DNA from: Emticicia agri
GTDB lineage: Bacteria > Bacteroidota > Bacteroidia > Cytophagales > Spirosomataceae
Length of the DNA stretch: 64,000 nucleotides
Assembly: GCF_004168285.1 (NCBI RefSeq)
Contig: NZ_SEWF01000033.1
Location: 1 to 64,000, forward strand
Direction of reading: 5' to 3'
Translations under genes and position numbers: made by a program
Part shown: one piece after another, positions 17,061-26,193 of the stretch
Numbering within the stretch: position 1 is the first letter of the stretch
Layout of the letters: each line of letters opens with the position of its first letter
Notes under the pieces: model-generated
Seen by the model: only the letters and a program-made list of their open reading frames with translations
Databases searched by the model: none
Told to the model about the DNA's origin: nothing

Positions 17061-20060
17061 TTAAGACTTTTTAGTTTTTTTGGTTTCAACTACTACCGGA
17101 GCAGCTGCCAGTTTTTCTTCTTCTTTCTTCATATCACGTTGCATACCGTCAACTACGATAGGTGTTGCTACGAATAACGATGAGTAAGTACCTACAATTA
17201 CCCCGATAAACATAGCGAATACGAAACCACGGATGGTCTCACCACCAAAAATCAATAATACCAAAAGTACCAATAGGGTGGAGAAACCTGTTACAGCTGT
17301 TCTACTCAGCGTACTGTTCAAGGCATTGTTAATAACCGTTGGAATATCTTCCTTTACCCCACGTTTTTCAGCCAGGTACTCACGCACACGGTCAAATACA
17401 ACGACCGTATCGTTCATCGAATAGCCCATAATAGTCAATACCGCACCTACAAAAGCCTGATCAACATCTAAAGAGAATGGTAAGAAACCACGCAGGATAG
17501 AGAATACTCCAAGGATAATCAATACGTCGTGAGACAAAGCTACCAATGCCCCATAACCAAAAGCGAGCTTACGGAACCGAATATAGATATAGGCAAATAC
17601 CAATACAATTGATAGCAATACCGCCTTTACAGCACCCCAGATGGCATCGTTGGCAATAGTTGGCCCTACTTTAGACGAACTTACCACTTTACCTGAATTA
17701 CCATTAACATTAGTCAGTGCCTTGTTTACATTGGCTTGTAATTCTTGCTCAACCTCTGTGTTGGTATTTTCGATTTTATAAGGAGTAGTGATTTTCACCT
17801 GATCGAAACCACCAAAAGTTTTTACCTCTATTGCCTGACCTTCGAAAGTTGGCTTCAAAGCATTTTCAATTTCTTCTGTATTAACTGATTTCTCAAACTT
17901 GGCAATGTAAGTACGTCCACCTAAGAAGTCAACCCCTAAACCAAAGCCTTTTATCGCAATAGATATAACTCCTGCAATGATAATGGCACTTGAAATAGTA
18001 TAGTAAAGTTTACGTTTCGAAACGAAATCGAATTTTGAATCTTTAAATAGTTTCTCTGACCATTTGGTAACAAATGAAACGGTTTTGCCTTTGCTGATAT
18101 AATATTCGAACAATAATCTTGAAACGAAAATAGCCGAGAACAATGAGGTAAAAATACCAATCAAAAGCGTAGTTGCGAAACCAAGAATCAGACCAGTACC
18201 GAAAGCAAATAAGACAACCCCAGTAATCAAGGTAGTTACGTTTGAGTCAATAATAGACGACATCGCATTTTTGAAACCATCTCTTACAGCTTCTTTAAAA
18301 GGTTTACCCAATGCCAGCTCTTCTTTGATACGCTCATAGATTAGTACGTTAGCATCGACAGACACCCCTACCGATAATACCATACCTGCAATACCCGGAA
18401 GTGTTAATGTAGCACCAAAAGACGCCATAACCCCTAATAACAGGAATAGGTTGACAATAAGGGCAATGTCGGCAATTACACCCGCTTTATTGTAGTAAAT
18501 CAATACAAACCCTAATACTATCAACAAACCTACCAATGATGAAATAATACCCGCCTGCGCAGCTTCTGAACCTACGGTTGCCCCTACTACGTCTTCAGAG
18601 ATAATATTGGTTGGGGCAGGTAGTTTACCGGCCTTCAATACGTTGGCTAAATCCTGTGCTTCTTCTATTGTAAAGTTACCTGCAATACTTGAGCGACCAC
18701 CAGCAATCTCACCATTTACGTTTGGTGCCGAGTACACGTAGTTATCAAGAATAATAGCAATCGGGCGGCCGATGTTAGCACCTGTCAGGGCTTTCCATTT
18801 TCTTGCACCTTCGGCATTCATCTGCATTTCTACGGCTGGTTTTCCACGCTCGTCATAATCCTGATTAGCGTTCGTTACCACATCACCTTCCAGAGGAGCT
18901 TTACCTAAATCTTTTACAAAATACATATCCACGATTTCTTCGTTCACGTTTGTGCCGTTCGGACGTGGTTTAATGTCGAACACATAGCTTGAATTAGCGG
19001 GGAACAAAGCACGAACATCTGAACGGTTCATTACTTCTTGTACACGGGTTATATCTTTTGTACGAACTGCTACACCATAACCTGTTGGAATGAAAAGGTT
19101 ACTGAAAGCATTGTTCTGACGTTGTGCCAGCGAAGCCGAATCTTTTTTAGTAGAATCTCCTTTAGCACCGCCACCTGCCAACTGCGCACTCAGGCTGTTT
19201 TTAGAGGTATCTGTGCTTGCCGCTGCCGTAGCTGTTGTATCTTTTTTAACCCCTGCGGTTGTTTTGCTTTTAGCATCAATATCCATTTGTAACAAGATAC
19301 CTGCTAAACCATCGAATGATGGCGCAATTTCCTGCATCGTGTATACTTCACAGAACTCCAATTTGGCTGCACCTGATAATAGTTTTCTTACACGGTCAGG
19401 GTTATCTACGCCCGGTAACTCTACCTGAATACGGTTAGTACCGGATAATCTTTGCAAGTTAGGGTTAGCTACCCCGAATTTATCAACACGGGTCTGAATA
19501 ATTCTGAAAGCACGGTCGAAAGCACCATCTACCTCTTTTTTGATATAACTTACTACCTGAGAGTCTGAAGACTCCAGACTTAAAGTACCACGGTTAGAAC
19601 TATTAGAGAAAACGCTGGCTAATTTTACATCAGAAGCTAATTTCTTAAATTCTTCAGCAAACAAATCAACAAAATTTGAATTGCTTGTAACTGCTCTTTT
19701 TTGCGCATTGGCAATGGCAGTAGCTACTTTAGGGTCTCTTGAGCTTCCGGCCAAAGAACGAACGATTTCGGCAGGAGATACTTCAAGAATCACACTCATA
19801 CCACCTTGTAAGTCAAGACCCAAGCCTAATTCCTGTTTGGTAAGGTCTTCGGTTGTTGTACCTAAAAATACAGGTTGTTTCCACAAAGAGTCAAGATATC
19901 TTTGTTTTTTGGCATAATCTATTTTACCTGTTTTAGCATCTGTTGCAAATGCCTCAGCATCTTTTCTGATGTCGTTTGCTTTCCAGGTACGTAATAAAAA
20001 GTAAACACTAAGCGACAAAAAGGCCACTAAAAGTGCTATAATTCCACCTCTGTTGTTCAT
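17061..20060 (-). CDS. secDF: Protein translocase SecDF (fused SecD and SecF)
   Basis: SecDF uses the proton gradient to pull exported proteins out of the Sec channel. The 999-residue fusion is the normal Bacteroidota form. It has an N-terminal membrane helix (about 8-25) and the SecD periplasmic P1 domain with ELGLGLDLQGGMSV near residue 80. A low-complexity Ala/Thr/Ser/Lys linker lies at about 265-320 (KKDTTATAAASTDTS). The six-helix SecD core carries GVSVDANVLIYERIKEE. SecF starts near residue 685, with GLGVDFLGGRTY and GYSMNDTVVVFDRVRE. The functional Asp in both VDAN and NDTV motifs is present. A lysine-rich tail ends the protein. The linker is variable in this family. Confidence 0.97.
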   Translation of the reverse strand: MNNRGGIIALLVAFLSLSVYFLLRTWKANDIRKDAEAFATDAKTGKIDYAKKQRYLDSLWKQPVFLGTTTEDLTKQELGLGLDLQGGMSVILEVSPAEIVRSLAGSSRDPKVATAIANAQKRAVTSNSNFVDLFAEEFKKLASDVKLASVFSNSSNRGTLSLESSDSQVVSYIKKEVDGAFDRAFRIIQTRVDKFGVANPNLQRLSGTNRIQVELPGVDNPDRVRKLLSGAAKLEFCEVYTMQEIAPSFDGLAGILLQMDIDAKSKTTAGVKKDTTATAAASTDTSKNSLSAQLAGGGAKGDSTKKDSASLAQRQNNAFSNLFIPTGYGVAVRTKDITRVQEVMNRSDVRALFPANSSYVFDIKPRPNGTNVNEEIVDMYFVKDLGKAPLEGDVVTNANQDYDERGKPAVEMQMNAEGARKWKALTGANIGRPIAIILDNYVYSAPNVNGEIAGGRSSIAGNFTIEEAQDLANVLKAGKLPAPTNIISEDVVGATVGSEAAQAGIISSLVGLLIVLGFVLIYYNKAGVIADIALIVNLFLLLGVMASFGATLTLPGIAGMVLSVGVSVDANVLIYERIKEELALGKPFKEAVRDGFKNAMSSIIDSNVTTLITGVVLFAFGTGLILGFATTLLIGIFTSLFSAIFVSRLLFEYYISKGKTVSFVTKWSEKLFKDSKFDFVSKRKLYYTISSAIIIAGVISIAIKGFGLGVDFLGGRTYIAKFEKSVNTEEIENALKPTFEGQAIEVKTFGGFDQVKITTPYKIENTNTEVEQELQANVNKALTNVNGNSGKVVSSSKVGPTIANDAIWGAVKAVLLSIVLVFAYIYIRFRKLAFGYGALVALSHDVLIILGVFSILRGFLPFSLDVDQAFVGAVLTIMGYSMNDTVVVFDRVREYLAEKRGVKEDIPTVINNALNSTLSRTAVTGFSTLLVLLVLLIFGGETIRGFVFAMFIGVIVGTYSSLFVATPIVVDGMQRDMKKEEEKLAAAPVVVETKKTKKS

Positions 20061-20160
20061 TATAGGGAATGTTTTAAAAAAAATAAAATTGAATTGAGTA
20101 AATACTTCATGAAGGACTCATGAATAAAAAGAAGGAGATACCCTTTACAGGGTCAGAAAA

Positions 20161-20535
20161 TTACGGGGCGTTGGGAGCAATATGATGCTCGTACAATTTT
20201 TCGAAATATGATAGCCTATAAAGCGGTTTTGTAAAGGTTTTAACAGATGTTTCAACCATTACATAAATAACTTGCGGAAGAGGTAAAATAATAGCACAAT
20301 GACCAAAATCGAACGCATGACTTGGCACTACTACCTCCAGAGACACTTCACTCACCACAGTCTGTTCTTTAGACTGCTCTTCTTTCCCGGCCTTTTTAGC
20401 TTTTACTTTCTCTGTTGCAACCGGAGCTTCGTTTGAATGTGCGTGGTAAATTTGTTTACCCAACACACTCGTCAGAACCACCATCATAAACATGAGGAGT
20501 CCGAAAGAACGTGATATGTAAGCGTTTTTTCTCAT
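20161..20535 (-). CDS. Small membrane-associated protein, unknown
   Basis: This 124-residue protein has an N-terminal hydrophobic segment (GLLMFMMVVLTSVLG, about 12-26), a charged Lys/Glu-rich linker (KVKAKKAGKEEQSKE), and a hydrophobic second half (HCAIILPLPQVIYVMVE). It ends YEHHIAPNAP, an ending I have seen in Bacteroidota proteins of this layout. Histidines (HAHS near the first segment, EHH at the end) might bind metal, but this is a guess. It lies 100 bp upstream of secDF on the same strand and has its own promoter (20545-20577). The predicted transcription start is only a few bases before the ATG, so the mRNA may be almost leaderless. Confidence 0.6.
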   Translation of the reverse strand: MRKNAYISRSFGLLMFMMVVLTSVLGKQIYHAHSNEAPVATEKVKAKKAGKEEQSKEQTVVSEVSLEVVVPSHAFDFGHCAIILPLPQVIYVMVETSVKTFTKPLYRLSYFEKLYEHHIAPNAP

Positions 20536-20544
20536 TTAGGGTTG

Positions 20545-20577
20545 CAAAGCTACAAGAATTTCCGGAAATAAGTCAAA
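20545..20577 (-). promoter_or_regulatory. Promoter of the small membrane protein gene
   Basis: On the minus strand TTTG (20574-20577), a 21-bp spacer and TAGCTTTG (20545-20552) match the Bacteroidota -33/-7 consensus. The -7 element ends 10 bp before the ATG. Confidence 0.65.
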
Positions 20578-20610
20578 TCTGATGCCAAAATTTCAGCTAT
20601 TTAAACTAAA

Positions 20611-20652
20611 ACGTGCTTTGTTCCGGAAAATTATAACCAGAACAAAGCACGT
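20611..20652 (-). terminator. 13-bp perfect hairpin downstream of the esterase operon
   Basis: Arms 20611-20623 and 20640-20652 are perfectly complementary (ACGTGCTTTGTTC and its complement) with a 16-nt loop. On the minus strand it is followed by TTTTAG. It probably ends the transcript coming from the esterase gene at 20863. Confidence 0.55.
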
Positions 20653-20699
20653 ATATTGCATAAGTAACCCAGTATTTTAACCCTTTGAATGAAATAAAA

Positions 20700-20790
20700 A
20701 ATATACTATCTCTACAGGATACTGGCATCTTGAGGTATTTAATTTTTCTACCGCGCGGCGGCCGCCGATATAGCATCCCTACGGGATATT
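20700..20790. repeat. Interspersed palindromic repeat element
   Basis: Two related 13-mers, ATCTCTACAGGAT (20708-20720) and ATCCCTACGGGAT (20775-20787, a perfect dyad), flank a GC-rich core. The core contains CCGCGCGG (20751-20758) and the 12-bp palindrome CGGCGGCCGCCG (20756-20767). The ATCCCTACGGGAT motif is familiar from intergenic repeats in many Bacteroidota genomes. An 82-codon frame crossing it on the minus strand (20606-20854) is better explained as an open frame of this repeat than as a gene. Confidence 0.6.
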
Positions 20791-20862
20791 CAAATAAAAA
20801 ATTTTCAGTCCAGTAGAAACCATATATGATACCCTTGTATATGATTTTATTCAATTAACATT

Positions 20863-22548
20863 TCATTTAAAAACTACTGCGCCTGATGCTTTCATTTTAT
20901 CTGCTTCTGCACCTGGCAATGTCCAGTCATTATTGAATCTTCCGCCTGAAACTACGTTATTGATAGTCCCTTTAAAAAGTACAAAATCCTGAAATCTACC
21001 TAATACATTCATAGGAGCAGGTGTGTTCTGACGAGTAGGCGCATTCGGATTATCCGAGAGTGCCCACCAGGGCAAGCCTGAATTAACTAATACATAACGA
21101 TTGCCTATCGGAAACACATACGCCAAACCATAGCCCTCAGCCGATGCTTTTAATGAGACAGGAAGTTTATCACTATATTTTTCAATAAGGCTATTGGTTT
21201 CTTTGGTGCCAAATAAAATAAGGTTAGAACTTTCAATATCACTTGGACGAACTTCTTTATCACTCAGTAAACGAGGGAAAACCATGACTCTGCCTATAAA
21301 ATCACCTCTATATACCGACCACTCCATCGCTTTTTGCGCTTCAGCACGTCTTCTGGCTAATTCATCTGCCGATGGGCTACCACCTGTACCATATACATAT
21401 ATATGGCGGCTCGCTATGGCTTCAGACATCGGGCCTTCTGCGCCTGCCTTTTTAGCTGATGCTAACGTATTAAGTGCATTTACTGCCCATACATCGCCAC
21501 TTTGGGTCAGGGTTAATAAAACTCCTGCCTCTGCCCGAATGGTTTGACCATTAATGACTAACTCTAACGGAGATTTAGCTTTAAAACTTGGGTGGTCTGT
21601 CAGATTAAGTGTAAAGGTCTTTAAGCCCTTTGTGCTGATTTCAATATGGTTTTTGGCTGTGAAATTCGCATCAATCCAGGCAGTTTTTCCTGGTGTAAAT
21701 TCGTCAAATGTTACCCAGTAAGCCTTATTGTGTTTATACTGACTGGTAGCAAAACGCACTCGCGCAGGATGAGGATTACGTTTATGTTTGGCAAACCAAT
21801 CGAAAATAAATTCGTCCTTATAGGCATTTACCCAGCTGTCATGTTTTACGCCGGGATATTCCGTATATTCTACCTGCGCTCCTGCATCTTTAAAACGTTG
21901 TACCCATTTGCGGGTAGAATCTACTTTTACAGCCGGGTCGGCATCTCCCTGAAAGAAATAAACCGGAAAATTAGCGGCATTGGGTACTTTCTCAAGTGTT
22001 CCGCCCGGAGGGGCCGGACAAACAGGTGCAATAGCTGCCCACATATCAGGGTAACTTAACCCAATCCACATGGTTCCGCCGCCACCCATTGATAAGCCCG
22101 TCAGGTAAGTACGGTTTTCATCAATATTGAAACGTTTCTTGGCATCAGCTACCATATCCATTACGTCTTTCTCTACTACACCCTGATACCCCATTGTTCC
22201 ACGGGCAAAAGAGCTTACCACAATATAGTCAACATCTTTCCATTCAGGAAAATAGCGACTTGCTTCTACATCTGACTCTCCTTCGGCGTTACTCTTACCA
22301 AAAACCCGACGTAATGCCAGACGATGGTTTGACCCTGCTCCATGCAGCATCACTACAAGTGGGTATTTTTTCTTTGGGTTATAATTTTTTGGCAGATATA
22401 AGCCATAAGGTTGTTCGGTATCGTCAGTATCCGAGTGAAAAGTCAATACCTGTGGGCCAGAAGAGAGCTTCTGCCCGAAAGATACCAGATTGAATGAGAA
22501 AAGAACAACCCCGAGGAGGATTGTTCTGTAAGTTAAGGTTTTTATCAT
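20863..22548 (-). CDS. Secreted alpha/beta-hydrolase esterase with C-terminal extension
   Basis: The 561-residue protein has a signal peptide (about 1-25, ending VSFG). The hydrolase domain (about 30-250) shows the oxyanion segment VVMLHGAGSN, nucleophile GLSMGGG (Ser153), acid at Asp202/Asp204 in GDADPAVKV and His236 in GVKHDSW. This is the phospholipase/carboxylesterase or PHB-depolymerase-like layout. The C-terminal half (about 260-561) contains a beta domain with NLTDHP and a segment about residues and values of sugar-type peptidases (RVMVFPRLLSDKEV, NLILFGTKETN), often seen with secreted esterases. It is the last gene of an apparent operon, 27 bp after the PQQ-type dehydrogenase gene, suggesting joint action on an extracellular carbohydrate or ester. 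The substrate is unknown. Confidence 0.85.
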   Translation of the reverse strand: MIKTLTYRTILLGVVLFSFNLVSFGQKLSSGPQVLTFHSDTDDTEQPYGLYLPKNYNPKKKYPLVVMLHGAGSNHRLALRRVFGKSNAEGESDVEASRYFPEWKDVDYIVVSSFARGTMGYQGVVEKDVMDMVADAKKRFNIDENRTYLTGLSMGGGGTMWIGLSYPDMWAAIAPVCPAPPGGTLEKVPNAANFPVYFFQGDADPAVKVDSTRKWVQRFKDAGAQVEYTEYPGVKHDSWVNAYKDEFIFDWFAKHKRNPHPARVRFATSQYKHNKAYWVTFDEFTPGKTAWIDANFTAKNHIEISTKGLKTFTLNLTDHPSFKAKSPLELVINGQTIRAEAGVLLTLTQSGDVWAVNALNTLASAKKAGAEGPMSEAIASRHIYVYGTGGSPSADELARRRAEAQKAMEWSVYRGDFIGRVMVFPRLLSDKEVRPSDIESSNLILFGTKETNSLIEKYSDKLPVSLKASAEGYGLAYVFPIGNRYVLVNSGLPWWALSDNPNAPTRQNTPAPMNVLGRFQDFVLFKGTINNVVSGGRFNNDWTLPGAEADKMKASGAVVFK

Positions 22549-22575
22549 CTTAATAAGGTTAAATAGTAATTAGGA

Positions 22576-25425
22576 TTACAAGTTAGTGTTACTTTTAAAT
22601 TCTGCGCCTATTACCTGCATTAATATTTGTGTTGGGAGTGCTTTTTCGTTTTTAAACACAAAATATACATCATGAACCCCATTGGCTGATACATTAACAG
22701 TGGCTTTAGTTGCTCCTCTTCTCATCATTGCATTCATATCAGGCATAGCCGGAGCAGGAGTATTAGCTGGTCTTTGTTGTGGCTGGGTTTGGGCATTACC
22801 TTGTGCCGGAGCAGCAGGTGTAGCCGCAGGCGGACGGAAAGGTGCAGGTTCTTTTACCTCAACCATGTCTGTTTTCCCTACCAAAGGCCCTGTTGGGGAA
22901 TCCAGATGAACTTCTATTACCCCTCCGGCAGCACCCACACGGGTAGTAGCCATTACTAAAAAGTCTATCTGGTCTATGTTGGTAAAATCTATTTTATCAT
23001 AGCCAATATAAGCATCGTTACCTACCACAAAGAACGATTTAGAAGGAGTCATTACTTTTTGCGTTCCTTTGGCTTTATTGGCTAATTCAGGGTCAAGGAA
23101 TGGATGTCTTAGTACGATGGTTTGCTCAGAAGACAAAGCAGGCATCAGTTTAGTACCTCTGTCTTTGTAAGAAGCCCTTAGTACAAACGAACCGTTTTCT
23201 TTTTGCCCCGTAGGAATAGCGGTTGTATAGCTGCCTTTTGTCGGATAGGTTTTTATATCTTTTTTCTCGCCGATACTTAAAATGTATTCGACCATTGAAG
23301 TAGCATCGCTTTTTGATAGTTGAGGGTGTGCGCTCATGGCATGTTCGCCCCAAACACCCATACCTCCATTGATAACTTTATTGGCCAGTGTCTCTACTAT
23401 TGCTGCATTACCTCTGTATTTATTGGCAATATCAGTATAGCTTGGACCTACCGATTTTTTGTCAATCACGTGGCAGGCTTTACAATCACTGGCAGCTATC
23501 AGACGTTGTCCTGTTGAGGCAAAAGCGGCGGCATCAGCCCCTCTATGGTTTTGAGAAACCTCAATTTTATCATAACCGATAGGCATATAGTCTATATTCA
23601 CTGCTACCTGCTCCGGCTTGATTTTACCACTGCTCAAACTTCCATCTTCTTTGTCCTCAACTTTTACATCATACTCTATCGGTTTATTCGGAAAGTAGAA
23701 TGTTTTATTGCCTTTCAGAATATCAAAAGCCACCATTGGCGGTTCGTTACCTACTTTTATATCTAACGACTGACTATTTTTAGCCCCCTTGGCATCAGTT
23801 ACAGTCAAAGTAGCTTTGTAAACACCCGCTGTATTGAAACTTACCGTTGGATTGGCTGTTTTAAATACCCTTGTTCCGGCAGTTTTATTACTCACTTTCC
23901 ATTCGTAAGTCAAGGCATCACCATCAGCATCTTTAGTACCTTCTGAAGAAAAGTTTACTTTTAACGGAATTGCCCCACCTGTTTTATCTGAGACAATCTG
24001 CACTTCTGGCTTGCGGTTACCTGCATTGTACTCTACTTTTACCAGTCGGGCATTGTCATTCCCTTTAAACCAGGCCGTACCATACTCCAATACATACAAA
24101 TCTCCGTCAGGAGCAAAATCTATATCAATGGCACTACCAAAGTCGGTATTAGGCATAAAACGCTCCATCGATTTATAGTCGCCGTTTTCATCCATCGTTA
24201 CGCTCATAATCCAGCCACGCATAAACTCAACAATCAACCACTTGCCTTCATAATAGGCAGGAAAGGGACGTTTGGCTATTGGGAAATCAGAACGGTGATA
24301 AACAGGGCCACCTGTGGCACTACGGCCTGAACTACCAACTAACGGAAATTCTTCTGAAATGGCATACGGATACCAGATAAATGCTTTTTGTGCAGGAGGT
24401 AATTCTTTTAAACCCGTATTGTTCGGAGAATCGTTGACAGGTTTGGCAGGGTCAAATTTTGAATCTAATTTGGGTTTGTTGGTGACAAAATCCCAGTCAG
24501 TATAGGCTTTATTATCGCCAATAAAATAAGGCCAGCCAAAAAAGCCGGGACCTTTAGCCTGATTAAACTCATCGTATCCACGAGGCCCACGTTCTGAATC
24601 TTTTGAGGCATCGGGACCTACTTCTCCCCAGTATAAATAACCAGTTTTGCTGTCAATACTTGGTCTCCACGGATTACGGTGTCCCATTGTATAGATTTCA
24701 GGGCGGGTTTTGGCTGTTCCGACCGGAAATAGATTTCCTTTCGGGATAGAATAAGTACCATTTGCTTCCGGTTTAATTCTCAAAATTTTTCCGCGTAAAT
24801 CATTGGTACTGGCAGCTCCGCGTTGGTCGTCCCATGTACTTTGGTCAGGGCGTTCATCAATCGTTGCATACCCGTCTGAATTACTGTTGCTGGTATTATT
24901 GCCGACCGTCAGATACAGATTACCTGCCTTGTCGAAAACCATACCTCCACCAGTGTGGCAGCATTCTTCTCTTTGAGTGGGCACTTCCAGTAAAATTTTC
25001 TTTGATGACTCCACTAATTCTTCACCTTTCAGTTCCCAGCGAGCCAATACGTGTTTTGCTACATCAGTATCGGCATAATACATATAAATCCAGTGATTTT
25101 TCTCAAAATTCGGGTCTTGTATCAAACCCATCAGCCCTTCTTCTGCTTCTCTCTTTACCCCTTGTTTATTGGTATATTTGGTATTAACCGGAATGGTTGC
25201 CAACGTTTTGATTTCTTTGGTAACAGGGCTGTATTGTTTCAGTGCGCCCTTGCGCTCTACAAAAAGTACACGGCCGTCTTTCAGCAAGGCCATTTCCATA
25301 GGTTCGTCTAATTTTTCACCTAATACTACTTTTGTAAAACGATTTTCTTCGGGTACTTGCGCCAGACTTTGCAGGGCAACAAAAAGCCCCCCTACAAAGA
25401 GTTTTGTAAAACTTTTATTCATCAT
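22576..25425 (-). CDS. Secreted PQQ-type sugar dehydrogenase with PKD, cytochrome c and CBM-like domains
   Basis: This 949-residue protein has a signal peptide (about 1-23, ending SLAQ). A six-bladed glucose/sorbosone-dehydrogenase-type propeller (about 30-450) shows MEMALLKDGRVLFVERKG, EEGLMGLIQDPNF, CCHTGGGMVFD and GHRNPWRPSID. A PKD domain (about 475-560) follows. A class I cytochrome c carries CKACH (Cys648-His652), with a distal Met in the HAMSAHP region. Residues about 780-949 are CBM6-like. Residues about 856-905 are a Pro/Ala/Gln-rich low-complexity stretch inside this last domain, an unusual insertion. The likely role is periplasmic or surface oxidation of a sugar, passing electrons to the fused cytochrome. 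Whether PQQ is really bound cannot be told from sequence. It sits 21 bp after the LytTR gene. Confidence 0.88.
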   Translation of the reverse strand: MMNKSFTKLFVGGLFVALQSLAQVPEENRFTKVVLGEKLDEPMEMALLKDGRVLFVERKGALKQYSPVTKEIKTLATIPVNTKYTNKQGVKREAEEGLMGLIQDPNFEKNHWIYMYYADTDVAKHVLARWELKGEELVESSKKILLEVPTQREECCHTGGGMVFDKAGNLYLTVGNNTSNSNSDGYATIDERPDQSTWDDQRGAASTNDLRGKILRIKPEANGTYSIPKGNLFPVGTAKTRPEIYTMGHRNPWRPSIDSKTGYLYWGEVGPDASKDSERGPRGYDEFNQAKGPGFFGWPYFIGDNKAYTDWDFVTNKPKLDSKFDPAKPVNDSPNNTGLKELPPAQKAFIWYPYAISEEFPLVGSSGRSATGGPVYHRSDFPIAKRPFPAYYEGKWLIVEFMRGWIMSVTMDENGDYKSMERFMPNTDFGSAIDIDFAPDGDLYVLEYGTAWFKGNDNARLVKVEYNAGNRKPEVQIVSDKTGGAIPLKVNFSSEGTKDADGDALTYEWKVSNKTAGTRVFKTANPTVSFNTAGVYKATLTVTDAKGAKNSQSLDIKVGNEPPMVAFDILKGNKTFYFPNKPIEYDVKVEDKEDGSLSSGKIKPEQVAVNIDYMPIGYDKIEVSQNHRGADAAAFASTGQRLIAASDCKACHVIDKKSVGPSYTDIANKYRGNAAIVETLANKVINGGMGVWGEHAMSAHPQLSKSDATSMVEYILSIGEKKDIKTYPTKGSYTTAIPTGQKENGSFVLRASYKDRGTKLMPALSSEQTIVLRHPFLDPELANKAKGTQKVMTPSKSFFVVGNDAYIGYDKIDFTNIDQIDFLVMATTRVGAAGGVIEVHLDSPTGPLVGKTDMVEVKEPAPFRPPAATPAAPAQGNAQTQPQQRPANTPAPAMPDMNAMMRRGATKATVNVSANGVHDVYFVFKNEKALPTQILMQVIGAEFKSNTNL

Positions 25426-25446
25426 AGTAAAATTGGTAAACAGGTT

Positions 25447-26193
25447 TTATTTGGAATAATTTAAGAGTTTCAATAATTCGTCGATACTTGATTCACTTAC
25501 CGGAATATCGTGTGTACCTATTTTGATGCGTTGCCCTCTGATTGATTCTATTTTATCAGTATTTACGATAAAAGATTTATGAATACGCATAAACTGTTTA
25601 GGCGGCAATTTTTCTTCAATTGCCTTCATGGTAGATTTGGTCAGAATAGGTTTGGTCTGAGTTGTCAGAAAGATTTTGATATAATCTTTCAGCCCCTCAA
25701 TATGCGTAATATCTTTAATGATAATCTTTACCAGCGAGTATTCAACATTGATAAAGAAAAACTCGGGAAACTCGTCGGCTTTTGTTGCAGGTTCAGCAGA
25801 TGCGTTAGCAGTAGTCGAGGCAACCGTATTATTTTTGGTATATATTTCTAAGGCTTTATAAGTTGCCTTGGTAAAACGCTCTAAACTGACGGGTTTCATC
25901 AGATAATCTACCACATCTAAATCGTAGCTCTCTACCGCATAGTTGGCATAAGCCGTTACAAAGATAACGAGCGGCTTTTCTCTTAAACTCTGCAAAAACT
26001 TGGTTCCTAACATACCAGGCATCTGAATATCCAGAAACATCAGGTCGATTTTCTCTTCTTGTAAAGCCTGCATGGCTTCAAAAGGATTTTTACAGGTACG
26101 AACCAATTCGAGGAAGGGTATCTGTCTGATATTCTCTTCGAGCAGTTTACGACCCATACTTTCGTCATCAACGGCAATACATCTGAGTATCAT
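25447..26193 (-). CDS. LytTR-family response regulator
   Basis: The 248-residue cytoplasmic protein has a receiver domain (1-120) with acidic pocket DDE (9-11), phosphoacceptor Asp55 in MFLDIQMPG, Thr in VTAYANYA and Lys in YLMKPVSLERF. A flexible Ala/Thr linker follows. The C-terminal LytTR DNA-binding domain (about 148-245) shows FFINVEYSLVKI, IEGLKDYIKI, FMRIHKSFIVN and IPVSESS. It overlaps the sensor kinase gene by 4 bp (ATGA), so translation is coupled. The pair precedes two secreted-enzyme genes. LytTR proteins bind pairs of direct repeats about 21 bp apart, and such a pair is present at 27374-27402. Confidence 0.95.
   Translation of the reverse strand: MILRCIAVDDESMGRKLLEENIRQIPFLELVRTCKNPFEAMQALQEEKIDLMFLDIQMPGMLGTKFLQSLREKPLVIFVTAYANYAVESYDLDVVDYLMKPVSLERFTKATYKALEIYTKNNTVASTTANASAEPATKADEFPEFFFINVEYSLVKIIIKDITHIEGLKDYIKIFLTTQTKPILTKSTMKAIEEKLPPKQFMRIHKSFIVNTDKIESIRGQRIKIGTHDIPVSESSIDELLKLLNYSK

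Noticed and set aside
20606-20854. 82-codon minus-strand frame
   Set aside because: It coincides with the palindromic repeat and a 13-bp hairpin, has no promoter, and its content is explained by an open frame through the repeat.
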